From UBA11606 sp039188975 (GTDB lineage: Bacteria > Actinomycetota > Acidimicrobiia > Acidimicrobiales > Aldehydirespiratoraceae): a stretch of 10,811 bases of DNA. The notes beneath the pieces are model-generated. The model was not told the DNA's origin. It searched no databases and worked only from the letters and a program-made list of their open reading frames with translations. Positions 5,649 to 10,811 of this stretch are shown in pieces; position 1 is the first letter of the stretch; every line of letters begins with the position of its first letter. The stretch covers positions 1-10,811 of the forward strand of contig JBCCYT010000145.1 in the NCBI GenBank assembly GCA_039188975.1, written 5' to 3'. The translations under genes and the position numbers were made by a program.

Positions 5649-6758
5649 GCGGGGTCGTCGGTGATGGGCGGGATCGCCCCGCGCCCCACGGTGGGCGAGC
5701 CCGTGGCAGGTGTGGCACAGCAACTCGAGGTTGTCGATGTCGCTCGGGCCGCCCGCTCGCCACTCGTGCACGTGGTGCGCTTCGCACCGTCCAATCTCGG
5801 CCCCGCACTCCCGGCACCCGCGCATGGCGACGATCAGCGATCGCCATTGGGCAACGGTGGCGAGCCGTTTGGTGCGGCCCTGCCACAGCGGCTGGCCGTC
5901 GCCGGAGAGCACGTGCCCGATGACGTCGGCCGCAGGACCGACCTGCTCCAAGACTGAGTCGGGTACCGGCGAACCGTCGAGCCAGGTGATGGTGCCCTCG
6001 TTGAGGTTCACGAGAAGGTGCACCTGGAACTTGGGGTGAAGCGACCCCTCGGCCTCGGCCGTACGCGGTTCGGTGATGAGCTCGGCGAGCGCATCGGCCC
6101 GGCGCTGGGCGTGGGTGCGCCCTTCGTCGGGTGTGCCATCGCGGCCGCCGTCGGCTCGCCACAGCTGATCGGTACGCCGCTTCCAGTCGGCCAGCACGAT
6201 CTCTCCCGTCGCCGTGTCGAGTCGGGCGTGGATGTCGATCGAGCCGTCGCCGTTGACGGTGTGCCATGCCGCCCGGCGCTCGCGTTGGCGGCGGTGGCGC
6301 TGCTCGGCCTCGGCCGCCGACGTGTGCTTGCCGACGAACTCGCGGGCCTTCTTGGCAAACAGGTCGGCCGGGATCGACTCCGCCAAAGGCACCAATTCGG
6401 CGGCGACCTCGGGCGTGACCTGCTCCGCCGCCTCGGCCACGATCGCCGCGTGTTCGACGTTCAACCGGCCTTCGGCGAGCCCCTCCGCCAGCGTCGGCAT
6501 CTCGGCCAACCCTCGGGCTGTCACGCGATCCTTCTTGGCCTGACGCTCCGACCGCCTCCCGACCGAGCGACCCACGACCGAAGAATCGGCGCCGGTGTCG
6601 CCGAGGGAGTCGAGCGCCGCTTTGGTGGCCATCAATCGCTCGTCGACACGAGATCGCAGCTTCTCGAGATTCGAGATCAGCTCGTACAGCTCGCGACGCG
6701 ACAGTGGGTGAGGATCCAACTCCCTCACCGCCTCGTGCACGCCCGCCAATGAACTCAT
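5640..6758 (-). CDS. DUF222 / 13E12-family protein with C-terminal HNH endonuclease domain
   Basis: The 372-residue protein starts at the ATG at 6758. Residues 1-310 form the DUF222 (13E12 repeat) region: helical N-terminus ELYELISNLEKLRSRVDERL (23-42), GLAEGRLNVEHAAIVAEAAE (93-112, the GRLSxxHAxxIAxA-like block), and a beta-rich segment around DGSIDIHARLDTATGEIVLA (171-190). The last 60 residues are an HNH module: C315-x2-C318, HHVHEW (328-333), N343-LELLC, then C348-x2-C351-H352, with zinc-binding cysteines and His/Asn/His active-site residues present. It should be a metal-dependent DNA nuclease in fold. These proteins occur in many copies in actinobacterial genomes and their role is not established; they are not a transposase. 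Start support: a TAGGGT box 6 nt upstream that also reads as a GGTGAG ribosome binding site. The ATG abuts the divergent SDR region. Confidence 0.9.
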   Translation of the reverse strand: MSSLAGVHEAVRELDPHPLSRRELYELISNLEKLRSRVDERLMATKAALDSLGDTGADSSVVGRSVGRRSERQAKKDRVTARGLAEMPTLAEGLAEGRLNVEHAAIVAEAAEQVTPEVAAELVPLAESIPADLFAKKAREFVGKHTSAAEAEQRHRRQRERRAAWHTVNGDGSIDIHARLDTATGEIVLADWKRRTDQLWRADGGRDGTPDEGRTHAQRRADALAELITEPRTAEAEGSLHPKFQVHLLVNLNEGTITWLDGSPVPDSVLEQVGPAADVIGHVLSGDGQPLWQGRTKRLATVAQWRSLIVAMRGCRECGAEIGRCEAHHVHEWRAGGPSDIDNLELLCHTCHGLAHRGARGDPAHHRRPRAA

Positions 6759-6764
6759 GGTCTC

Positions 6765-6770
6765 ACCCTA
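6765..6770 (-). promoter_or_regulatory. Putative -10 box (TAGGGT) for the HNH gene, or its ribosome binding site
   Basis: TAGGGT on the minus strand lies 6 nt before the ATG at 6758 and fits TANNNT. The overlapping GGTGAG could equally pair with 16S rRNA, so a leaderless promoter and a Shine-Dalgarno site cannot be told apart by eye. Confidence 0.3.
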
Positions 6771-6816
6771 CGAAGGGGGTGTGACACTGGCCGTGCCACG
6801 GGGCAGGCTGTTCGAC

Positions 6817-7611
6817 ATGACCGAACACGGCCTCGATCTGTCCGATGACTTCACCGGTCGGCCTGGTGCTGCCTTCGTGGTCGGCGGCAGCGGTGGGCTC
6901 GGCGCGGCGATCGTGCGTGAGCTGGCCTCCCGCGGCAGCGACGTGGCGTTCACCTACCGTCGCAATGACGAGGCGGCGGCAGAGATGGCCGAGACGGTCA
7001 GCAACCTCGGCCGCCAGGCGTGGACGATCGGGCTCGACCTCCGCAATCACGACGGCTGTCAGCAGGCGATCGATGCGATCGCGGAGGCGGCCGGCGGGAT
7101 TCACACCCTGGTCTATGCCGCGGGTCCCCACGTGCCGCAAAAGCACCTGTCGACGGTGACCCCGACCGAGATGCAGGAGCAGCTCGATGCCGACGCGTCC
7201 GGGTTCTTTGCGATTGTCGCTCCGGCGATTCCGCATCTTCGACAGACCGAGGGGAACATCGTCGCAGTGACGACTGCGGCGACCCGCCGGTATCCGGTCC
7301 GCGACGGGTTGTCGTCGATTCCGAAGGCAGCCATCGAGGCGGCTGTTCGCGGTCTTGCGGCGGAGGAGGGCCGGTTCGGCGTGCGAGCGAACACGGTGGG
7401 CCCGGGCATGCTCGTCGACGGCATGGCGGAGCGACTCATGGCGTCGGGCGATCTCGACGAGGTCGCGCTCGACGCAGCCCGATCCAACATTGCGATGCGT
7501 CGGTTCGGTTCGGCGGACGATGTCGCCGAGGCGGTCTGTTTCTTCGCGTCCGGCCGCGCCAAGTTCATCACCGGCCAACACCTCGACGTCGACGGTGGGT
7601 TCACCGTCTGA
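6817..7611 (+). CDS. Short-chain dehydrogenase/reductase (SDR) fold protein with atypical active site
   Basis: The 264-residue protein is of classical SDR length. FVVGGSGGLGAAIV (20-33) is the Rossmann dinucleotide loop; TYRRND (46-51) suggests NADPH preference; LDLRN (73-77) and LVYAAG (98-103, in place of NNAG) follow. NTVGPGMLVDGMAERL (192-207) is the NxVxPG block, and FITGQHLDVDGGFTV (250-264) is the standard C-terminus. The YxxxK motif is altered: K170 is present in LSSIPKAA but the Tyr position is S166, and the catalytic Ser region reads VTTAATRRY (151-159). Either Y159 substitutes or the protein is not a typical reductase. Start choice: ATG 6817 puts 15-20 residues before the Rossmann strand, with GGGGCAGG about 9 nt upstream; in-frame GTG codons at 6781 and 6793 and ATG at 6757 are alternatives. 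The next gene is an acyl-CoA synthetase 93 bp downstream, suggesting a shared acyl or lipid pathway. Confidence 0.85.
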   Translation: MTEHGLDLSDDFTGRPGAAFVVGGSGGLGAAIVRELASRGSDVAFTYRRNDEAAAEMAETVSNLGRQAWTIGLDLRNHDGCQQAIDAIAEAAGGIHTLVYAAGPHVPQKHLSTVTPTEMQEQLDADASGFFAIVAPAIPHLRQTEGNIVAVTTAATRRYPVRDGLSSIPKAAIEAAVRGLAAEEGRFGVRANTVGPGMLVDGMAERLMASGDLDEVALDAARSNIAMRRFGSADDVAEAVCFFASGRAKFITGQHLDVDGGFTV

Positions 7612-7669
7612 GCTTGGAGAAGGTGCCGTGAACGTTCCGGTGCTTTCGACCGCACCGCCTGCCCGCAAC

Positions 7670-7675
7670 TAGGTT
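7670..7675 (+). promoter_or_regulatory. Putative -10 box (TAGGTT) for the acyl-CoA synthetase gene
   Basis: TAGGTT lies 29 nt before the TTG start, with a loose TTCGAC (7645-7650) 19 nt upstream as a possible -35. Transcription would start near 7682, giving a leader of about 23 nt that contains the ribosome binding site. If it is real, the synthetase gene can be transcribed separately from the SDR gene. Confidence 0.35.
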
Positions 7676-7693
7676 CTGGCTCGCCCACCCACA

Positions 7694-7698
7694 AGGAG
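7694..7698 (+). promoter_or_regulatory. Ribosome binding site (AGGAG) that fixes the TTG start at 7705
   Basis: ACAAGGAGAC holds AAGGAG (7693-7698), 6 nt before the TTG at 7705. This is the best Shine-Dalgarno match in the window and justifies the rare start codon; no in-frame ATG or GTG lies nearby that keeps the N-terminal domain intact. Confidence 0.7.
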
Positions 7699-7704
7699 AC
7701 GCCG

Positions 7705-9255
7705 TTGTATCCCGGAGCCCACGCCGCCGCCCGTCCCGATCATCCGGCCATCGTCATGGCCGACACCGACGAGGTGATGACCTACGCCGAGCTCGACGAG
7801 CATGCAAACCGACTCTCCAACCTGTTTCGCGACATCGGCCTGCAGCCGGGCGATCACATCGCGTTCTGTCTCGAGAACAACACCAACTTCTTGGCGTTGT
7901 GTTGGGGTGCGCATTATGCGGGCCTGATCTACACGGCGATGAGCAGCCGACTCACCACCGATGAGATGGCGTACATCATCGAGAACTGCGGGGCGAAGGT
8001 GTTCATCACCTCGCCGTACAAAGCCGACCAGGCGGGTGAGCTGCTCGATCAGATGCCCAAGGTCGAGTTGCGGCTCGCCATGGGCGGCCCGATCGACGGA
8101 TACGACTCCTATGAGGATGCCGTGGCCGCTGCGTCACCGACCCCGCTCGAGAACCGCACGGCGGGCATGGACATGCTCTACAGCTCGGGTACGACGGGCC
8201 GGCCCAAGGGTGTGCTGCCAACCGTGCCGGAAACCCCGTTGGAGGAATCGGGTACGGGTGTTGCGGGCCTGCTCGCCTTGCTGTTCGGTTCGAACGAGGA
8301 GTCGCGTTATCTGTCGCCGGCACCGCTGTACCACGCCGCGCCGTTGCGCTTCACGATGGGCACCCATGTCACCGGCGGCACGGTTGTCGTGATGGAGAAG
8401 TTCGATCCGGCCGACTACCTGCGCTTGATCCAGGAGCACGACATCACGATTTCGCAGGTCGTGCCGACGATGTTCGTCCGCATGCTCAAGCTCGATGACG
8501 AGACTCGGAACCGGTACGACGTGTCGTCGTTGCAGGCGTGCATTCACGCAGCGGCGCCGTGCCCGGTCGAGGTCAAGCGCAAGATGATCGAGTGGTGGGG
8601 TCCGGTCATTCACGAGTACTACGCCGGCACCGAGGGCAACGGTTTCGTCTACTGCAACAGTGAGCAGTGGTTGGCGCATCCGGGCACGGTCGGGTCGGCG
8701 GTGCTCGGTGTGATCCACATCGTTGGTGAGGATGGCGACGAAGTGCCGACCGGTGATGAGGGCACGATCTATTTCGAGTCCGACACGCAGTTCGAGTACC
8801 ACGGCGACCCCGAGAAGACGAAAGGGTCGCGGCTCGCGAACGGGTGGTCGACGCTGGGCGATGTCGGCAAGGTCGACGAGGACGGCTTCTTGTACCTCAC
8901 CGACCGCAAGGCATACATGATCATCACCGGTGGCGTGAACGTGTATCCGCAGGAGGCGGAGAACGTGTTGACCATGCATCCGAAGGTGGCCGATGTGGCG
9001 GTCATCGGCGTGCCGAACGAGGACTTCGGTGAGGAGGTCAAAGCGGTCGTGCAGCCGGTTGAGATGCCGGCGGATGACGATGCGGCGGCCGCGCTCGGTC
9101 GGGAGCTGATCGCCTACTGCAAGGAGCAGCTAGCCGACGTGAAGTGTCCCCGGACGGTCGACTTCCGTGACGAGCTTCCTCGTCATCCCACCGGCAAGCT
9201 CTACAAGCGGCTACTCAAGGATGAGTACTGGGCGGACTCGGGCCGTTCGATCTAG
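7705..9255 (+). CDS. Acyl-CoA synthetase, AMP-forming (ANL superfamily, FadD-like)
   Basis: The 516-residue enzyme has all ANL motifs. LYSSGTTGRPKGV (158-170) is the ATP phosphate loop. YHAAP (209-213) and VVPTMFVRML (252-261) line the acyl pocket region. HEYYAGTEGNG (303-313) is the adenine-binding YxGTE block. GWSTLGDVGKVDEDGFLYLT (380-399), with D386, and DRKAYMIITGGVNVYPQEAE (400-419), with R401, cover ribose contact and hinge. PRHPTGKLYKR (492-502) carries the adenylation lysine K498. It activates a carboxylic acid with ATP and CoA through an acyl-AMP; the substrate (fatty, steroid side-chain or aryl acid) cannot be fixed from sequence. The TTG start is supported by AAGGAG 6 nt upstream, and the Rossmann-like N-terminal domain follows immediately. 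It follows the SDR gene on the same strand. It is intact, cytoplasmic or membrane-associated, with no signal peptide. Confidence 0.92.
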   Translation: MYPGAHAAARPDHPAIVMADTDEVMTYAELDEHANRLSNLFRDIGLQPGDHIAFCLENNTNFLALCWGAHYAGLIYTAMSSRLTTDEMAYIIENCGAKVFITSPYKADQAGELLDQMPKVELRLAMGGPIDGYDSYEDAVAAASPTPLENRTAGMDMLYSSGTTGRPKGVLPTVPETPLEESGTGVAGLLALLFGSNEESRYLSPAPLYHAAPLRFTMGTHVTGGTVVVMEKFDPADYLRLIQEHDITISQVVPTMFVRMLKLDDETRNRYDVSSLQACIHAAAPCPVEVKRKMIEWWGPVIHEYYAGTEGNGFVYCNSEQWLAHPGTVGSAVLGVIHIVGEDGDEVPTGDEGTIYFESDTQFEYHGDPEKTKGSRLANGWSTLGDVGKVDEDGFLYLTDRKAYMIITGGVNVYPQEAENVLTMHPKVADVAVIGVPNEDFGEEVKAVVQPVEMPADDDAAAALGRELIAYCKEQLADVKCPRTVDFRDELPRHPTGKLYKRLLKDEYWADSGRSI

Positions 9256-9261
9256 CGGATT

Positions 9262-9299
9262 TCCGATGCAGGGAGACTGAAAACAGTCCTATCGTCGGA
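9262..9299 (+). repeat. Nested inverted repeat just after the acyl-CoA synthetase gene
   Basis: GACTG (9275-9279) and CAGTC (9284-9288) form a 5-bp stem with an AAAA loop. They are flanked by TCCGA (9262-9266) and TCGGA (9295-9299), which also pair. There is no T-run, so this is not a standard terminator; it overlaps the possible TATCGT promoter box at 9290. Confidence 0.4.
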
Positions 9300-9450
9300 C
9301 AGCCTGTGGATTTCGGGCGGCGTTCGCTTCACAACCATCAGCCTTCGGCCGATTCGAAAGGCAGAACGCTCCGAACCTTCCTGTCCAGCGAGGTGCGTTC
9401 TGTGCTCGACACGCCCGGGAGCTGCTCACTCCCGGGCGTGTCACTTTTTC
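9290..9450 (+). ncRNA. Candidate small RNA (or structured 3' UTR) ending in an intrinsic terminator
   Basis: The stretch has no convincing coding frame but several pairings. GGACAG (9297-9302) pairs with CTGTCC (9381-9386). GCCTTCG (9341-9347) pairs with CGAAAGGC (9355-9362, one bulge). CAGAACGC (9362-9369) pairs with GCGTTCTG (9395-9402). TGTGGA pairs with TTCACA around 9305-9332. It ends in a 14-bp terminator hairpin. TATCGT (9290-9295) could be a -10 box giving a transcript of about 150 nt from near 9302. Some of these helices exclude one another. It may simply be the 3' UTR of the acyl-CoA synthetase mRNA. No known RNA family was recognised. Confidence 0.35.
9408..9449 (+). terminator. 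Strong rho-independent terminator
   Basis: GACACGCCCGGGAG (9408-9421) and CTCCCGGGCGTGTC (9429-9442) are a perfect 14-bp inverted repeat with a 7-nt loop, followed after two bases by TTTTT (9445-9449). The T-run is on the plus side only, so it ends transcription from the SDR/acyl-CoA synthetase side, about 190 nt after that stop codon, and shields the convergent amidohydrolase gene. Confidence 0.92.
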
Positions 9451-9502
9451 TCGCTCGTTGCTTGTCGCTGGCCGCTTGTCGCTCGTTGCTTGTCGCGAGA
9501 CG
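9447..9502. repeat. 14-bp tandem repeat, four degenerate units
   Basis: Units start at 9447, 9461, 9475 and 9489. CTTGTCGC begins each of the last three exactly 14 bp apart, and the full unit is close to CTTGTCGCTCGTTG. As a result TCGCTCGTTGCTTGTCGC (18 bp) occurs perfectly at 9451-9468 and 9479-9496. The array fills the gap between the terminator and the amidohydrolase stop codon at 9511. Function is unknown; slippage repeats of this size are often strain-variable. Confidence 0.75.
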
Positions 9503-9510
9503 GTTGCCCC

Positions 9511-10392
9511 TCAGCTGAGCTTGAGCACGCGGGCGGCGTTCTCGCGGAGGAACTTGGGCCACACGTTGTCGTTGAACCCGACGTGCTGCATGTCGCGCAT
9601 GATGCGCTCCAGTGACAGGCCCATGGGGAAGTAGCCGGCGTAGATGATCTTGTCGGCGCCGCGGGTGTTTGCGTAGTCGATGATCGACTGGGGGTAGTAC
9701 TTCGGTGCGAAGGCCGAGGTGGAGTAGTGCAGCCCCGGCCACTTCAGCATGAGCTTCACCATGAGGTCGTCCCACGGTTCGCAGCCATGGCGAGTGACGA
9801 GCGTGAGTTCGGGAAAGTCGTACATCACCTGATCGATGCGCTCGACCAGCTGCGGGCTCATCGGGAGGCGAGGTCCGGGCACGCCCGCGCACACGAACAT
9901 CGCGATGTCGAGTTCGCAGCAGGTCGAGTAGATCGGGTAGTAGAGCGGGCTGTCGATCGGGACCTGTGGGGTGCAGCCGACCGGGAACGTGCCGACCGCA
10001 CGAATGTCCCACTCGTCCTTGAGCCGGCGGATCTTGCGAACCTCGCCCATCACGTCGTTGGGGTCGACGTTCGCCGAACCGACGAATCGATCCGGGTGAT
10101 CGGTCAGCGCCCGCTGCCCCTGTTCACCGTCGGCGCCGATGAGGCCGAACTCGATGCCGAAACGATCCATCTCGCCGAGCGTGACCTCGATCGGATCCGC
10201 GTCGATGCCGTAGAGCTCCTTCGGCACGTTCTTGAACATGTACTCGACGGGGAACTCGAAGTCGGTCGACTCGCCGTCCTTGAGCTGCTTGCGGATGAAG
10301 TCGTAGACGGCGAAGTCCTTGTCGGGAAACCCGATCATCGTGTCGATCACGCCGATGCCGGACGGCCCTGTGGTTCCAGGAGGGAGTGCCAT
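9511..10392 (-). CDS. Amidohydrolase-2 family protein lacking most metal ligands
   Basis: The 293-residue protein has the ACMSD/amidohydrolase-2 barrel layout: first strand GIGVIDTMIGFP (12-23); VGSANVDP (104-111); GTFPVGCTPQVPIDSPLYYP (134-153); ELDIAMFVCAGVPGP (160-174); ELTLVTRHGCEPWDDLMVKL (195-214); LHYSTSAFAPKYYP (221-234); and KIIYAGYFPMG (248-258). In active enzymes the first strand carries HxH, a later strand ends in a His, the next has HGG, and the last carries an Asp (GSDYP). Here these are M19 and G21, C168, H202 (kept) and Y254. The family fold is therefore clear, but a standard zinc site is not. The ATG at 10392 has no Shine-Dalgarno and sits 7 nt behind TACCGT, suggesting leaderless translation. 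It is convergent with the acyl-CoA synthetase gene and divergent from a lipoprotein gene. Such proteins recur in actinobacterial catabolic clusters; the substrate is unknown. Confidence 0.85.
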   Translation of the reverse strand: MALPPGTTGPSGIGVIDTMIGFPDKDFAVYDFIRKQLKDGESTDFEFPVEYMFKNVPKELYGIDADPIEVTLGEMDRFGIEFGLIGADGEQGQRALTDHPDRFVGSANVDPNDVMGEVRKIRRLKDEWDIRAVGTFPVGCTPQVPIDSPLYYPIYSTCCELDIAMFVCAGVPGPRLPMSPQLVERIDQVMYDFPELTLVTRHGCEPWDDLMVKLMLKWPGLHYSTSAFAPKYYPQSIIDYANTRGADKIIYAGYFPMGLSLERIMRDMQHVGFNDNVWPKFLRENAARVLKLS

Positions 10393-10399
10393 CGCCGCG

Positions 10400-10428
10400 A
10401 CGGTAGCTGGACGCTCCGGTTCTCAACG
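10400..10428 (-). promoter_or_regulatory. Putative leaderless promoter for the amidohydrolase-like gene
   Basis: On the minus strand TACCGT (10405-10400) is 7 nt before the ATG at 10392, the spacing at which transcription starts on the start codon. CGTTGA (10428-10423) lies 17 nt further upstream, or TTGAGA (10426-10421) at 15 nt, either of which could serve as a -35. No ribosome binding site is present. Confidence 0.45.
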
Positions 10429-10461
10429 ATTTCTCAGGAGCACCCTGGTTTGGTTCACGCC

Positions 10462-10811
10462 ATGAAACAACCGCTCTCGACCTCATTCCTCGCTGTGCTC
10501 GCCGCGATCGCCTTGTTCACCGTTTCGTGCGCCGGATCCGCCGGATCCGACGCCCCGGCTGCCGATCCCGGTGCATCTGCGGTGGCGGGTGCCGAGCCGG
10601 CGACGTCGGTTCCTGACGGGGCACGGTCGCTGCTCGACGACGCGGTCGTCGCCGCAGCTGAGGGCTACGAGCGCACGATCGGCGTGTGGGACGGCTTCGA
10701 CCCCCGTGAGCACCCGACCGTCGTGCCGCTGCGTGAGAACGGCGAGGTCGTGGAGGCGCTGCTGATCAACCATACGAACCCGGGTGCGCTCGGAACCGCA
10801 ACGGGGCTCGA
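10462..10811 (+). CDS. Predicted lipoprotein, 3' end beyond the window
   Basis: The frame is open from the ATG at 10462 to the window end (116 residues seen). MKQPLSTSFLAVLAAIALFT (1-20) is a short Sec signal with Lys-2 and a hydrophobic core, ending in VSC with C23 as the likely lipidated residue; the -3 position is Thr rather than Leu, so the lipobox is weak. A Ser/Gly/Ala/Pro-rich linker follows to about residue 52. The globular start contains SLLDDAVVAAAEGYERTIGV (56-75), WDGFDPREHPTVVPLR (76-91) and EALLINHTNPGALG (98-111). I do not recognise the family. The protein should sit outside the cytoplasmic membrane. No clear Shine-Dalgarno site precedes the ATG (AGGAG at 10436-10440 is 21 nt away). 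It is divergent from the amidohydrolase-like gene, with 69 bp between starts. Confidence 0.75.
   Translation, partial: MKQPLSTSFLAVLAAIALFTVSCAGSAGSDAPAADPGASAVAGAEPATSVPDGARSLLDDAVVAAAEGYERTIGVWDGFDPREHPTVVPLRENGEVVEALLINHTNPGALGTATGL
10531..10548 (+). repeat. Tandem 9-bp duplication in the lipoprotein linker
   Basis: GCCGGATCC occurs twice in tandem and encodes AGSAGS directly after the presumed lipidated cysteine. It lengthens the flexible linker by one unit without changing the frame. Confidence 0.6.

Noticed and set aside
5047..6267. Minus-strand frame of 406 codons spanning the HNH, small membrane and LLM genes
   Set aside because: It crosses three genes with an Arg-rich product; only the short part near 5530-5607 has sensible composition and is used in the frameshifted gene.
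5640..6758. HNH gene as part of a mobile element, intein or group II intron
   Set aside because: No transposase, reverse transcriptase, terminal repeats or split host gene flank it; DUF222-HNH proteins are common stand-alone genes in actinobacteria.
9447..9502. CRISPR-like array
   Set aside because: Units are contiguous 14-mers without spacers and there are no cas genes.
9306..9518. Plus-strand 70-codon frame starting with GTG
   Set aside because: It runs through the intrinsic terminator and the tandem repeat, and its second half is translated repeat; no ribosome binding site.

Overview
The window is high-GC DNA with strong G/C preference at third codon positions, and nearly every base is used. 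Its gene content points to an actinobacterium, possibly of the Acidimicrobiia/Ilumatobacter type: an F420-type luciferase-like oxidoreductase, a DUF222/13E12 HNH protein, a DUF3237 protein, an actinobacterial FadD-like acyl-CoA synthetase, and several start codons lying 6-8 nt behind a TANNNT box, as in leaderless transcripts. The lineage is inferred from gene style, not from a marker gene. No rRNA, tRNA, CRISPR array, transposase or integrase was seen.

Layout. 1-308 (minus) is the 5' part of a DUF3237 gene that runs off the left edge. Divergent from it, 362-1450 (plus) encodes a membrane protein with the architecture of an M48 zinc metallopeptidase but without the HExxH motif. 1521-3788 (plus) is a complete cytoplasmic molybdopterin/[4Fe-4S] oxidoreductase, followed after one base by a GNAT acetyltransferase (3790-4344). 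That gene overlaps tail to tail by 20 bp with an LLM-class flavin/F420 oxidoreductase (4325-5227, minus). The LLM gene has a very short leader and a well-formed palindrome directly upstream, a likely repressor operator. 5265-5607 (minus) looks like a small two-helix membrane protein split by a one-base frameshift. 5640-6758 (minus) is a DUF222-HNH protein.

The right half holds an SDR-fold protein (6817-7611) and an acyl-CoA synthetase (7705-9255), both on plus. They are followed by a 250-bp non-coding stretch with nested inverted repeats, a strong intrinsic terminator (possibly the end of a small RNA) and a 14-bp tandem repeat. Then come an amidohydrolase-2 family protein on minus (9511-10392) and the start of a lipoprotein gene (10462 to the window end).

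Function. Acyl-CoA synthetase, SDR, LLM oxidoreductase, amidohydrolase-like and DUF3237 proteins often occur together in actinobacterial catabolism of lipids, steroids or aromatics, so the window is probably part of such an accessory catabolic region. No pathway can be assigned from sequence alone. The most striking theme is that three proteins (M48-like, SDR-like, amidohydrolase-like) keep their family fold signatures but lack the canonical catalytic or metal-binding residues, and the molybdoenzyme has no Cys, Sec or Ser at the position I align with the formate dehydrogenase metal ligand.
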